From Lysinibacillus xylanilyticus (GTDB lineage: Bacteria > Bacillota > Bacilli > Bacillales_A > Planococcaceae), in contig NZ_MDDN01000006.1 of assembly GCF_001708185.1 (NCBI RefSeq), forward strand, positions 1-64,000: a stretch of DNA of 64,000 nt. Direction: 5' to 3'. This document shows positions 54,044-62,237 of the stretch, in pieces. Positions within the stretch are counted from its first letter, which is position 1; every line of letters begins with the position of its first letter. The notes below the pieces were generated by a model. It had not been told where the DNA came from. It saw only the letters and a program-made list of their open reading frames with translations, and searched no databases. The translations under genes were made by a program, and so were the position numbers.

Positions 54044-54775
54044 CGGGGGGATAGACGCAGTGATGGAACGGTCAAAGTGGCGGATGAAAGAGCTAAGGTG
54101 ACGGCTAGAAGTAGGGGCGACGGATAGAATCACCAAAGTGATGGGTAGGAAGGCGAGAGCGACGGATAGAGTGGCCAAAGCGACGGAAAGAAAGGCGAGA
54201 GCGACGGAAAGAAAGGCCAAGGTGACGGATAGAAGTCAAAGCGACGGATAGAAGAGCCGAAGTGACGGAAAGAAAGGTAAAGTGACGGATAGAAAGCCGA
54301 GAGCGACGGAAAGAAAGGCCAAGGTGACGGATAGAAGTCAAAGCGACGGATAGAATCGCCGAAGCGACGGATAGAATCGCCGAAGCGACGGAAAGAAAGG
54401 TCAAAGCGACGGAAAGAGTGGCCAGAACGACGGATAGAATCGCCTTAAGTGACGGAAAGAAAGGTCAAAGTGACGGATAGAAAGCCGAGAGCGACGGAAA
54501 GAAAGGCCAAGGTGACCGATAGAAGTCAAAGCGACGGATAGAATCGCCGAAGCGACGGAAAGAAAGGTCAAAGCGACGGAAAGAAAGGTCAAAGCGACGG
54601 ATAGAAGAGCCGAAGCGACGGAAAGAAAGGTCAAAGTGACGGATAGAAAGCCGAGATCGACGGAAAGAAAGGCCAGAACGACGGATAGAACCGTCAAAAA
54701 CGTGGATAGAACCGTCAAAATCGTGGATAGCCCCGACAGAGCGAGGGGAAAGAACCGCTAAAGCGACGAATAGAC
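54044..54775 (+). repeat. 'GACGGATAGA' tandem array, main copy (~730 bp)
   Basis: Over 30 head-to-tail units, mostly 21 bp (GCGACGGAAAGAAAGG plus TCAAA-type filler), some 18-20 bp. The core is GACGGAWAGA. A higher-order block of about 190 bp recurs (54281 onward and 54467 onward). The last units change to CGTGGATAGAACCGTCAAAA. Minus-strand frames read heptapeptides like FLSVALT because 21 is a multiple of 3, but frame changes and lack of start signals argue against coding. It lies between the convergent GDPD and DUF2804 genes. Confidence 0.92.
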
Positions 54776-54877
54776 GCGAGTCATGGGCTTTTTCGGATTT
54801 AACGCGCTGAGGATGTGCGAATGTCAGTGCGTTAAACCCTAGTATGAGAAGGATATAGCAATTAATTTATTTTGTTC

Positions 54878-55909
54878 TTACCATTTCACACGATTTTCTT
54901 CTATACTGCCTAGCATTTGCTTGATTACAAGTGTTTCACCGTTGTCTAGTAATACGGAGCCGTCGTAATAGCCAAACATTTGATGTACTTCAGATTTTAC
55001 AAGTCCGGCCTTTGTGACAGATACGCGCTCGAAAAACGGGGAGAATGTTAATGAAACTTGGTTAGAGAATTTCGTCTTAATTTTCCACCGTTGCATTAAA
55101 TCCTCTTGATTATAATTGAACAGTACATCTTCATGTATTTTTGTCATTTGACCTTCAACGAAAACAGCATTTTCGGTCATTCCAGTCCCGTCAGTCCACT
55201 TACCGCCTAAATTGAGCCCAATTCGTCTACCTCGAACTCGCTGTGAGGCCATACCCCAATTCCATGTTGACTCACGCGGCCAAACACCACGACTATATTC
55301 TAGTACAGAGAAGTTTTCTTCAGGTGAAAATGTAAAGCGACGAGTGCCAATTGTTACAACTCCAGAAGTAGGAAGTATATGATGCTTACCTGTAAATTGA
55401 AATGTTTTACGGTTCCAAGGAATGACTACATTCAATGACTCATCTGTTGGTGGATGCTGAATGACAAGCTTCGCACGTAAAACATCTCCATCGAAGTCCG
55501 GAATTGAAACGGATAGATGTGTTTCATTTTGTATATAAGTCATCTCAATCATCATGTCACTATTTTTGTATGATACGGAATCTAGCACCTGTGTAGGCAT
55601 TTTTAAATTTCCGCCTAATGGAATTGTAATCGTTTTTTCAAAATAGCGCTGTGTTTCATATTCAAGGAAATAAACGAAGCAGACCGCCGCGTAGTCTAGA
55701 TGACTAATAGTAGCAGAGAATATGATCTCGTCACCGTAGACACACCAATAATTCCATTTCTTTTTGCGCAGAATATGGCCACTTAAATTGCTGTTTATGA
55801 GGGGTTTACGTGCAAATCCGATGGCAGCTGGATTTAAATTACCTTTTTTATCGCATAAAAGAGTAGGCTGTATAATTTCTTTCTCAGCATGCTGCTTCAC
55901 TTTCAACAT
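54878..55909 (-). CDS. DUF2804 domain protein
   Basis: A 343-residue soluble protein of the DUF2804 family. Characteristic segments are QPTLLCDKKGNLNPAAIGFA, RKKKWNYWCVYGDEIIFSAT, SRGVWPRESTWNWGMASQRV and GRRIGLNLGGKWTDGTGMTE. The function of the family is unknown; the fold is probably beta-rich, lipocalin/hydroxyneurosporene-synthase-like. ATG is preceded by GGAAGGGATG. It is monocistronic; the neighbouring array lies downstream of its stop. Confidence 0.9.
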   Translation of the reverse strand: MLKVKQHAEKEIIQPTLLCDKKGNLNPAAIGFARKPLINSNLSGHILRKKKWNYWCVYGDEIIFSATISHLDYAAVCFVYFLEYETQRYFEKTITIPLGGNLKMPTQVLDSVSYKNSDMMIEMTYIQNETHLSVSIPDFDGDVLRAKLVIQHPPTDESLNVVIPWNRKTFQFTGKHHILPTSGVVTIGTRRFTFSPEENFSVLEYSRGVWPRESTWNWGMASQRVRGRRIGLNLGGKWTDGTGMTENAVFVEGQMTKIHEDVLFNYNQEDLMQRWKIKTKFSNQVSLTFSPFFERVSVTKAGLVKSEVHQMFGYYDGSVLLDNGETLVIKQMLGSIEENRVKW

Positions 55910-56082
55910 CCCTTCCAGTCATAAAATAAAAATGTATATTTCTTTTAACCTTATTGTAGCAAAAACTACCTTAAAATTGAAAAGATACCACCGATAAAGA
56001 CCACTTTATATAGGTTTTCGAATATGGACCTAGCTAATAGAAACACCTCTTTGTACATATGATGAATATAAGGAGGGGAAGT

Positions 56083-56577
56083 GTGGCAAAAATGTATAAC
56101 AGACAGGCCGCTGTACAATATGCGAATTTGTGGTGGAACAGGCGTAATCCAGCATTTCCGAATTTTACTGTCGATTGTACGAACTATATTTCTCAATGCT
56201 TACTTGCTGGAGGAGCACCAATGCGAGGTGCTCCAAATAGAGAGAGAGGTTGGTGGGTTCAACATAGCAATTGGAGCTTTAGCTGGTCTGTTGCACATTC
56301 CCTTAGATGGTATTTGGAGGGCTCTAAAAATGGCTTGAAGGGAAGGCGTGTGCAATCTGCTGAGGAATTAGATCTTGGAGATGTCATTTTTTATGATTTC
56401 CAAGGTGATGGAAGGATTGACCATTCTGTAATTGTGACGAGTATTCAAAATGGTATTCCATACGTTAACGCACATACTTCAGATAGTATTAATCGGCCAT
56501 ATTTTTATGAAGATTCAACGGCCTATACGCCAAGCATGACTTATTATTATATTCATATAGATGATAGTTTTGCTTAG
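56083..56577 (+). CDS. Amidase_6-domain protein
   Basis: A 164-residue protein covering one Amidase_6-type (PF12671) domain. YNRQAAVQYANLWWNRRNPA opens the domain; FTVDCTNYISQCLLAGG holds the putative catalytic Cys; GDVIFYDFQGDGRIDHSVIV the His; and NAHTSD the third polar residue. No signal peptide, so it acts in the cytosol or spore rather than as a classic secreted hydrolase. GTG at 56083 is preferred, with AGGAGG six bases upstream; the ATG 3 codons later is an alternative. Similar proteins occur in many spore formers; the substrate is unknown. Confidence 0.85.
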   Translation: MAKMYNRQAAVQYANLWWNRRNPAFPNFTVDCTNYISQCLLAGGAPMRGAPNRERGWWVQHSNWSFSWSVAHSLRWYLEGSKNGLKGRRVQSAEELDLGDVIFYDFQGDGRIDHSVIVTSIQNGIPYVNAHTSDSINRPYFYEDSTAYTPSMTYYYIHIDDSFA

Positions 56578-56665
56578 GAAGGTAGCAGTATTAAAGCTCA
56601 TCATTTTGTGATAATGTAAAAGATAGAAAATATAGCTGTAATGTTATAGAAGGAGATACGAGTAT

Positions 56666-57238
56666 ATGAGCGAACAATTTTTGTCTGTTAGGGATGCGAT
56701 TATTGAGCGTCGTTCTATTAAAAAGTTTAATGGGCAGCCAGTAAATCGTGAAGATTTACTGGCAATTATTGAAGATGCGGTATGGGCACCGAATCATGGT
56801 AATCGAGAGCCTTGGCGTTTAGTCGTTGCATGTGGAAAGGAGTTATCTGCCCTTCATCATGTATTGCGTGATTTAGCTATACCGAAATGGCAGGAGCTTT
56901 CAAGTGAAGATTTAGCGAAGCAAATGATGACATTCACATTACCGGGTGGTTATGCTTTTGTGATTGTTCCTGAGGATGTACGACAAAAAGAGCGTTTAGA
57001 AGATTACGCGGCGGCAAGTATTTTTATTCAAAACATTCAATTGCTTGCATGGGATAGAGGGATCGGTTCATGCTGGAAAACTCCTGCTTTCCTAGATAAC
57101 CCAAAATTCCGTGAAGCTTTAAAAGTCCAGCCAGGTGAGCGTATTATCGCAATGCTACAAGTTGGCTATTTTGATGAAATACCAAAAGGGAAAGAACGTA
57201 AAAAATCAGCAGATATCGTTACGATTTTTGGAGAATAA
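56666..57238 (+). CDS. Nitroreductase-family FMN protein
   Basis: A 190-residue flavoprotein. VRDAIIERRSIKKFNGQPV is the FMN-phosphate motif, VWAPNHGNREPWRLVVACG the second contact, and IQNIQLLAWDRGIGSCWKTP and FREALKVQPGERIIAMLQVG the C-terminal signatures. It resembles YdjA/YfhC-type short nitroreductases. The physiological substrate is unknown. ATG follows AGAAGGAGAT. It is monocistronic, with a bidirectional terminator shared with the dipeptidase gene. Confidence 0.92.
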   Translation: MSEQFLSVRDAIIERRSIKKFNGQPVNREDLLAIIEDAVWAPNHGNREPWRLVVACGKELSALHHVLRDLAIPKWQELSSEDLAKQMMTFTLPGGYAFVIVPEDVRQKERLEDYAAASIFIQNIQLLAWDRGIGSCWKTPAFLDNPKFREALKVQPGERIIAMLQVGYFDEIPKGKERKKSADIVTIFGE

Positions 57239-57243
57239 CATAG

Positions 57244-57282
57244 TAAAATCCCCTCGTAAAAAAATGCGAGGGGATTTGTTGA
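57244..57282. terminator. Bidirectional terminator
   Basis: AAATCCCCTCG (57246-57256) and CGAGGGGATTT (57267-57277) form a perfect stem between convergent genes. Confidence 0.9.
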
Positions 57283-57284
57283 TT

Positions 57285-58667
57285 TTATTTTTGTAATTCA
57301 GCTACCTCGAATAAATAATCGCTTAAAACGCGTAATCCTTTATCGAAGTTTTCTAAATGGAAGTGTTCATTTGGGGCATGGAAGTTTTCACTAGATAAAC
57401 CGAAGCCCATTAGCACTACTGGTAATTCTAAAATTTCATCAAAAGCAGCCACGATAGGGATTGATCCTCCTCCACGTGTGTAAGCAGTTGGCACATTATA
57501 TACTTTTTCGTACGAGCGACCAGCTGCTTGGATAAGTGGATGATCAAATGGTGTTAAGAATGGACGACCTTTATCGAATTCAGAGATTGTCACTTCAACG
57601 CCAGTTGGTTTATGTTTTTCAATATGTGCTTTTAAAAGTGCTACAATTTCATCGGGTTCTTGATTTGGCACAAGACGGCAAGTAATTTTTGCGCCAGCCT
57701 CAGCAGGAAGCACTGTTTTAATGCCTTCGCCAGAGAAGCCACCAAACACACCATTGATCTCTAATGTTGGGCGTGCCCAAGTACGTTCTAAATAGGAATA
57801 GCCAGCTTCACCGAATAATTCCTTCACGCCAACTTCTTCTTTCACTGATTCTTCATCGAAGCCAAGCGCACGGTAAGCTTCACGTTCTTCTTCAGTTAAC
57901 GGTAAAACTTTGTCGTAGAAGCCTTCCACTTGAATTGTGCCATGCTCATCACGGAAAGATGCTAAAATGTCAGCCAATGCATGAATAGCGTTTTGTACAC
58001 CGCCACCGTAAAGACCTGAGTGAAGATCACCTTTTGCACCGCGAACATCAATTTGAATCCCTGTTAAGCCTCGTAACCCATAGCATACAGCAGGCTTACC
58101 AGGACCGTATAGACCTGTATCAGAAATCAAAATTAAGTCTGCAGCTAATTTCTGTTTATGTTCTTCAACATAGGCAGGAAGGTTTGGACTGCCAATCTCT
58201 TCTTCACCTTCATAGATGAATTTCACGTTCACTGGTAATGTGCCAGTTGTCGCAAATAATGCTTCAATCATTTTTAAGTGCATAAACACTTGTCCTTTAT
58301 CATCACTAGCACCACGAGCAAACAATTTGTTATCACGAATTGTAGGGTTAAATGGCTCGCTATCCCATAAATTTAATGGATCAACAGGCTGTACATCATA
58401 ATGACCGTAAAACAGAATAGTTGGTTTGTCCTCTGCATGTAACCAATCCGCATAAACAACAGGGTGACCTGCAGTTTGAGTAATGGAGATGTTTTCTAGA
58501 TTGAGTTTCTTAAAGGCATTGGCAAGCCACTCGGCAGCGTTTTGTATATCTCCTTTATGCTCAGATAAAGAACTAATACTTGGAATACGTAAAAATTCGT
58601 TTAATTCATTTAAGTGTGTCTCGCGATGTTCTGTGAAATACGCATCTAATTGCTGTAAATTTGTCAT
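57285..58667 (-). CDS. M20-family dipeptidase
   Basis: A 460-residue zinc peptidase of the M20 family, close to the CNDP-type dipeptidases. FYGHYDVQPVDPLNLW contains the first metal His and nearby Asp; GASDDKGQVFMHLKMIEA the bridging Asp; FIYEGEEEIGSPN the catalytic and metal Glu; ISDTGLYG another metal Asp region; and GFGLSSENFHAPNEHFHLEN the last His. The lid/dimerisation domain (residues ~200-360) is intact. It cleaves dipeptides in the cytosol. ATG is preceded by AGGGATGC. The prophage begins 96 bp upstream of its start. Confidence 0.94.
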   Translation of the reverse strand: MTNLQQLDAYFTEHRETHLNELNEFLRIPSISSLSEHKGDIQNAAEWLANAFKKLNLENISITQTAGHPVVYADWLHAEDKPTILFYGHYDVQPVDPLNLWDSEPFNPTIRDNKLFARGASDDKGQVFMHLKMIEALFATTGTLPVNVKFIYEGEEEIGSPNLPAYVEEHKQKLAADLILISDTGLYGPGKPAVCYGLRGLTGIQIDVRGAKGDLHSGLYGGGVQNAIHALADILASFRDEHGTIQVEGFYDKVLPLTEEEREAYRALGFDEESVKEEVGVKELFGEAGYSYLERTWARPTLEINGVFGGFSGEGIKTVLPAEAGAKITCRLVPNQEPDEIVALLKAHIEKHKPTGVEVTISEFDKGRPFLTPFDHPLIQAAGRSYEKVYNVPTAYTRGGGSIPIVAAFDEILELPVVLMGFGLSSENFHAPNEHFHLENFDKGLRVLSDYLFEVAELQK

Positions 58668-58762
58668 CTAGCATCCCTCGTTTCAAATATTTCGATAATA
58701 GAAATAGTATAGCATAATGTGGTTGGGGAATCCTGCTATAGCAATGATTTCAGTCACATTCG
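58668..58762. other. Chromosome-prophage junction, candidate attL region
   Basis: The 95 bp between the dipeptidase start and the integrase stop must hold the left attachment site. No tRNA or conserved gene end is present, so the element inserted in the intergenic promoter region of the dipeptidase gene. The core cannot be fixed without the right end, which is outside the window. Confidence 0.5.
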
Positions 58763-59980
58763 TTATTGATTAGCCCCAGTTTTAGCCCCACTAGCCTGTA
58801 AAGTTTGGCTAAATAACGAAACAGATTCTGCTTCTAATTCCTTTAGAACATGACCGTATACATCCATAATCATTTTAGGTGTATTGCCTAATCTCTCAGC
58901 AATAACTTTCACATTGAGCCCACGATTTAACAAGATGGTGCAATGTGTATGCCTTAAACCATGTATCGTAGTTTTTGGTAATCCAGTCCGATCTAAAATT
59001 TTTTTGAATGCATAAATAGGACTTGTCGGAGCAATCGGATCCGCAGCATGTTCAAATATGAAGACAAATGAATCATCTTTTGATAAGTCCTCTTGTAATT
59101 TACGGCCATTTTTAAATAACGCTATTTTACACCACTTTAAATAAGTTTCGAGTTGCTTCATAATCGCTTCATCAACTAAAATAGTTCTATAGCTATTCGT
59201 TGTTTTTGGTGTGTGGATGCCAATAACATCCCTAGTACGTTCAATAGTAATAGTGTTGTTTTGAAAGTCGATATTTTTCCACTGCAATCCTAATGCTTCG
59301 CCGCGGCGGATACCTGTATAAGCGATCGTTAGGAAAAAAGTGTAGTGGGTAATATTTTCATGCTGTTTGGCATTCTCTAAAAAAGTGACCAACTCAGTAG
59401 GAGTAAGGAAGTTAGCAGCTTCCTTTTTCTTTTGGCTCTCTGTCGGAATTGTTACTTTCGTGAAGCGGTTACGATTGAGTATTTCTTCTTCAACTGCAGC
59501 ATTAACAGCAATTTTAAAAATGGTATGCCATGCCCGTATTGTACTAGCCTGGTATTCACCAACAAGTGCATTGATAAACATTCTTTGATATGTTTGCTTG
59601 TCTAATTTTTGTAGCTTGTAATGGCCGAGTAGAGGCTTTAAGTGAACACGTACAATGATTTCTCGTTGAACCTGTGTCCCTTTTTTCCATTTACCTTTAT
59701 TCGTTTCATACCAAGTGTCTAGCCATTCACCAACAGTCATTTGGTCATTTTCTACATACCTTTTTTCACCACGCAGCGTTGCAGCCTTCACTTCCAACAG
59801 GGCTTTCAATGCTGCTTTTTCTGTTTTAAAACCACTTTTCTTCTTCTCACGACGTTTTCCAGTAGCATCATAATACTTATGCCGAAACATCCATAACTTT
59901 TCTTTATTCGCATTAAAATAGTGATATATTTCAGGTTCTTTTGCTGATTTATATAACTTCACCTTGTCCATTCCTTTCAT
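58763..59980 (-). CDS. int: Phage tyrosine-recombinase integrase
   Basis: A 405-residue site-specific recombinase. The N-terminal AP2-like arm-binding region (YDATGKRREKKKSGFKTEKA) is followed by a SAM-like core-binding domain (VGEWLDTWYETNKGKWKKGT). The catalytic domain has Arg in YTGIRRGEALGLQW, His-x-x-Arg in HGLRHTHCTILL and the nucleophilic Tyr in MIMDVYGHV. All catalytic residues are present. Start is uncertain: three in-frame candidates lie within 7 codons; the GTG at codon 7 has AAAGGA at the best spacing. It belongs to the temperate-phage/ICE class that integrates with an excisionase, here encoded at 61327. Confidence 0.95.
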   Translation of the reverse strand: MKGMDKVKLYKSAKEPEIYHYFNANKEKLWMFRHKYYDATGKRREKKKSGFKTEKAALKALLEVKAATLRGEKRYVENDQMTVGEWLDTWYETNKGKWKKGTQVQREIIVRVHLKPLLGHYKLQKLDKQTYQRMFINALVGEYQASTIRAWHTIFKIAVNAAVEEEILNRNRFTKVTIPTESQKKKEAANFLTPTELVTFLENAKQHENITHYTFFLTIAYTGIRRGEALGLQWKNIDFQNNTITIERTRDVIGIHTPKTTNSYRTILVDEAIMKQLETYLKWCKIALFKNGRKLQEDLSKDDSFVFIFEHAADPIAPTSPIYAFKKILDRTGLPKTTIHGLRHTHCTILLNRGLNVKVIAERLGNTPKMIMDVYGHVLKELEAESVSLFSQTLQASGAKTGANQ

Positions 59981-59981
59981 G

Positions 59982-60007
59982 CTTGGCGAGCGTGTGTACA
60001 GGAATAG
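59982..60007 (+). repeat. 26-bp direct repeat, copy 1
   Basis: The sequence CTTGGCGAGCGTGTGTACAG followed by GAATAG lies just upstream of the integrase start. A second copy, 24 of 26 identical, is at 61802-61827 in the same orientation. The pair brackets the repressor/operator/excisionase block. Confidence 0.8.
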
Positions 60008-60023
60008 GTGAGTAAGTTATTTT

Positions 60024-61187
60024 TTAATCTTCATAATCAAATTTATCTTCCATTTCTTCGATTACTAAGAGTATTTTTTTTATATCATTTGGTGAGAGTT
60101 TACGCCCTTTGTAGTTTACCCCATCTAAATTAAGCAAATTACTAACATCATAAAATGATTTTTCCGCTTCTTCTCTAGGTATTGGTACCAGACGTTTATT
60201 TGTGTTAATAGCAATTTCCTTCGTTGCAGGTGTAGTGAATGTAAAAGTAAATTCATGATTCTCTTTTTTAGCTTCTTTTTCTTTTAAAAGTGCGCGCATC
60301 GGGGCAAAAAATTCTGAAACACTTATGTTTTCTTCTGATAGATAATCCCTAAAGCCATCCATAAATAAATCTTTATCTTGCTTTCCTTTTGTATATTCTA
60401 TGTGATAGTTCAGTACATCCTTTATCTGCTCTTTATTAAGTTTCCTATATAAATTAAAACCTTTTTGGAGACTGTACAATTCTAAATTCTCTAGTGAATC
60501 ACCAGCTTCATTTATAAAATTTGGTGAGTTAACATATTCAAATAAAAAATTATCCAGTTTGATTCTTTCTTCTGAACTTAGTGCATGAGTTGATTGATTA
60601 CTTATCATCAAAAGATTTGAGACCTTTTCATAACTATTTCTACCTTCTACTGATCTTATAATAGCCTCTAACTTCTTAATAATTACATTGTGGTCATTTT
60701 GGGGATTTGAATAATCTTCTATTTGATTGTTTAAATCACCCAACATTTTTTTTCGATAAATTAAAGATTGATTTAATTCAACAACTCTCTTTTTAACAAC
60801 TTCTTCAATAGCTGGATCTAATTTTTTATTGGGGTCAGTTTCTTCGGAATTTGTTTCTCGATTTTCATCCAACCAACTTAATTCCAATTCATTCATAGAA
60901 ATTTGAGTTTTAATATTTCTAATTTCTTTTATTAACCATGCTTGAGCATCTATAGCTTTATCTATTATTGTTTTCTCATCGATATATCCAGCCTTTTCCA
61001 TCAAATGCATATATGGAATTTCTAATGTTTCGGAAAGTTTTTTTAAAACTTCGTGAGTAGGTATTTTTACATTGTTTTCTATCTTAGAAAGATAACCTTG
61101 TGTTAATTCTGTTTTTTCCGCTAATTCAATCATGGTCATGTTTAATTTTTTCCTTGCTTCACGAATCGTTTCCCCTAGACTTGCCAC
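60024..61187 (-). CDS. Phage XRE-family repressor, large
   Basis: A 387-residue DNA-binding protein. Residues ~1-60 form an XRE/cI helix-turn-helix: LGETIREARKKLNMTMIELA, EKTELTQGYLSKIENNVKIP, LKKLSETLEIPYMHLMEKAG. The remaining ~320 residues are helical, with charged coiled-coil-like stretches, and contain no S24 peptidase-type (SOS autocleavage) or IrrE-like motif. How it is inactivated is therefore unclear. ATG is preceded by GGGGTG. Divergent from the early genes, it should bind the 19-bp operators at 61228 and 61277-61312 and maintain lysogeny. Confidence 0.88.
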   Translation of the reverse strand: MASLGETIREARKKLNMTMIELAEKTELTQGYLSKIENNVKIPTHEVLKKLSETLEIPYMHLMEKAGYIDEKTIIDKAIDAQAWLIKEIRNIKTQISMNELELSWLDENRETNSEETDPNKKLDPAIEEVVKKRVVELNQSLIYRKKMLGDLNNQIEDYSNPQNDHNVIIKKLEAIIRSVEGRNSYEKVSNLLMISNQSTHALSSEERIKLDNFLFEYVNSPNFINEAGDSLENLELYSLQKGFNLYRKLNKEQIKDVLNYHIEYTKGKQDKDLFMDGFRDYLSEENISVSEFFAPMRALLKEKEAKKENHEFTFTFTTPATKEIAINTNKRLVPIPREEAEKSFYDVSNLLNLDGVNYKGRKLSPNDIKKILLVIEEMEDKFDYED

Positions 61188-61227
61188 TTTTACACCCCAT
61201 TAATTATTTTATATCTAATATACACTA

Positions 61228-61312
61228 ATATTCCTAAAATGAATATGAATGATTGCATTTAGTTATAATGTATTATAATATTCATATCAGGAATATTCCT
61301 GATATGAATATT
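61228..61312. promoter_or_regulatory. Prophage operator region: three 19-bp sites and rightward promoter
   Basis: Site 1, ATATTCCTAAAATGAATAT, at 61228-61246. Sites 2 and 3 overlap by three bases in a perfect 36-bp palindrome (61277-61312): ATATTCATATCAGGAATAT (61278-61296) and ATATTCCTGATATGAATAT (61294-61312). The consensus is ATATTC-N7-GAATAT. TATAAT boxes at 61264-61269 and 61274-61279 overlap or abut the palindrome, with TTGCAT at 61253 as a possible -35. This is the expected lysis-lysogeny switch. Confidence 0.88.
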
Positions 61313-61326
61313 TTGGAGGTGTTTAC

Positions 61327-61497
61327 ATGGATAAACTCGTTTTAACAGTTCCTGAAGTAGCGAAAGTACTTGATTTAAGTACCGCAACCGTTTATGTGAT
61401 GGTCCGCAATAATGAAATTCCTTATAAAAAACTACGTGGCAAAATTGTTTTTCACCGTGAAACAATTGAAAAATGGTTAGCTACACCAACAACATAA
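61327..61497 (+). CDS. xis: Excisionase-type helix-turn-helix protein (56 residues)
   Basis: A 56-residue protein: LTVPEVAKVLDLSTATVYVM, then NNEIPYKKLRGKIVFHRETI, EKWLA. This is the compact winged-helix of the excisionase/MerR-like HTH_17 family. ATG has TTGGAGGTG ten bases upstream and begins 15 bp after the operator palindrome. It is the first gene of the rightward early operon. Roles as Xis, partner of the integrase, or as a Cro-like antirepressor are both possible; the fold favours Xis. Confidence 0.85.
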   Translation: MDKLVLTVPEVAKVLDLSTATVYVMVRNNEIPYKKLRGKIVFHRETIEKWLATPTT

Positions 61498-61509
61498 TGA
61501 AAGGGGGAG

Positions 61510-61785
61510 ATGGCAATAATTCCAGCAAACATTGAGGTGAATATTGATAAGGTTGAAGTACGGAAATATATCGAGAAACGACTAGATGAAGAAGTACGAG
61601 AGGCCTTTCTACTTATCGATTTGAAAAAGATGTCGGAATTACTATGTATGTCAGAGAGACACATTACTGAGGAGTTGCTTCATGATCCGCGTGTGAAAGT
61701 TTGTGAAGTTCGGAAAAATCGCAAGAGATGGTGGTTTTATAAACCGGTACTCGAAGCTATAGAAACTGTGGTATCTGAATGGTGA
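61510..61785 (+). CDS. Phage early HTH protein
   Basis: A 91-residue protein. FLLIDLKKMSELLCMSERHI then TEELLHDPRVKVCEVRKNRK and RWWFYKPVLEAIETVV form a helix-turn-helix with a basic wing, as in small phage transcription or excisionase-like factors. AAAGGGGGAG precedes ATG. It starts 12 bases after the previous stop. It could control early genes. No specific family name is known to me. Confidence 0.7.
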   Translation: MAIIPANIEVNIDKVEVRKYIEKRLDEEVREAFLLIDLKKMSELLCMSERHITEELLHDPRVKVCEVRKNRKRWWFYKPVLEAIETVVSEW

Positions 61786-61801
61786 AAAAAATATAAAAAG
61801 T

Positions 61802-61827
61802 CTTGGCGGACGTGTGTACAGGAATAG
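61802..61827 (+). repeat. 26-bp direct repeat, copy 2
   Basis: CTTGGCGGACGTGTGTACAG followed by GAATAG; 24 of 26 bases match copy 1 at 59982-60007. It lies between two early genes. Confidence 0.8.
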
Positions 61828-61854
61828 TTAAAGGAAGAATGGAGGTCAAAGGAA

Positions 61855-62172
61855 ATGTATGAAAATCTAACTAATGATGAATTACGAGTCTATCGCATTT
61901 TAGAGGGGTTAGGAGATTCAGAGAGTTTAACTGGGACACAAATTATGGAGCGACTAATGATTAAGGATCGCCGCTATTTTCACCAAATTATTTTTGATTT
62001 ACGGTCAAAAGGTATGCCTGTGGTAAGTAAAAAGAATCGTTATCACTCGGGCTATCGTATAGCACGGACAAAAGTTGAGCTTGCATCTTATTTGCAGGAT
62101 AAAGAGCTTTATATAGCTACGCATAAGAAAATCATTGAAGCCATGAGGGGAGCTGCAGAAACGATTTTTTAA
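61855..62172 (+). CDS. Phage winged-helix protein
   Basis: A 105-residue protein: LTNDELRVYRILEGLGDSES then GTQIMERLMIKDRRYFHQII, FDLRSKGMPVVSKKNRYHSG, YRIARTKVELASYLQ. This is a winged helix with GYRI-type C-terminal strand, frequent in phage early regions of Firmicutes. The short helix at the end may dimerise. ATG is preceded by GGAGGTCAAAGGA. Function unknown, probably DNA binding. Confidence 0.7.
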   Translation: MYENLTNDELRVYRILEGLGDSESLTGTQIMERLMIKDRRYFHQIIFDLRSKGMPVVSKKNRYHSGYRIARTKVELASYLQDKELYIATHKKIIEAMRGAAETIF

Positions 62173-62205
62173 CCTCAATAATAACAAAGGTAGGAGGTGT
62201 GTTTT

Positions 62206-62235
62206 ATGACAGCTTCTAAGAATCGGGGTGAATAG
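62206..62235 (+). CDS. Possible 9-codon upstream ORF
   Basis: ATG at 62206 has TAGGAGGTG eight bases upstream and is followed by nine codons (MTASKNRGE) and a stop three bases before the replication gene TTG. It could couple translation into the replication gene. It may also be chance. Confidence 0.35.
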   Translation: MTASKNRGE

Positions 62236-62237
62236 TT

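Noticed and set aside
53831..54718. Three minus-strand frames rich in FLSVAL/SIRHLGLSFRR repeats
   Set aside because: They result from the 21-bp repeat period. Frames change where units are 18-20 bp, no ribosome binding sites are present, and one overlaps the GDPD gene.
54044..54775. CRISPR array
   Set aside because: Units are head to tail without unique spacers, and no cas genes are present.
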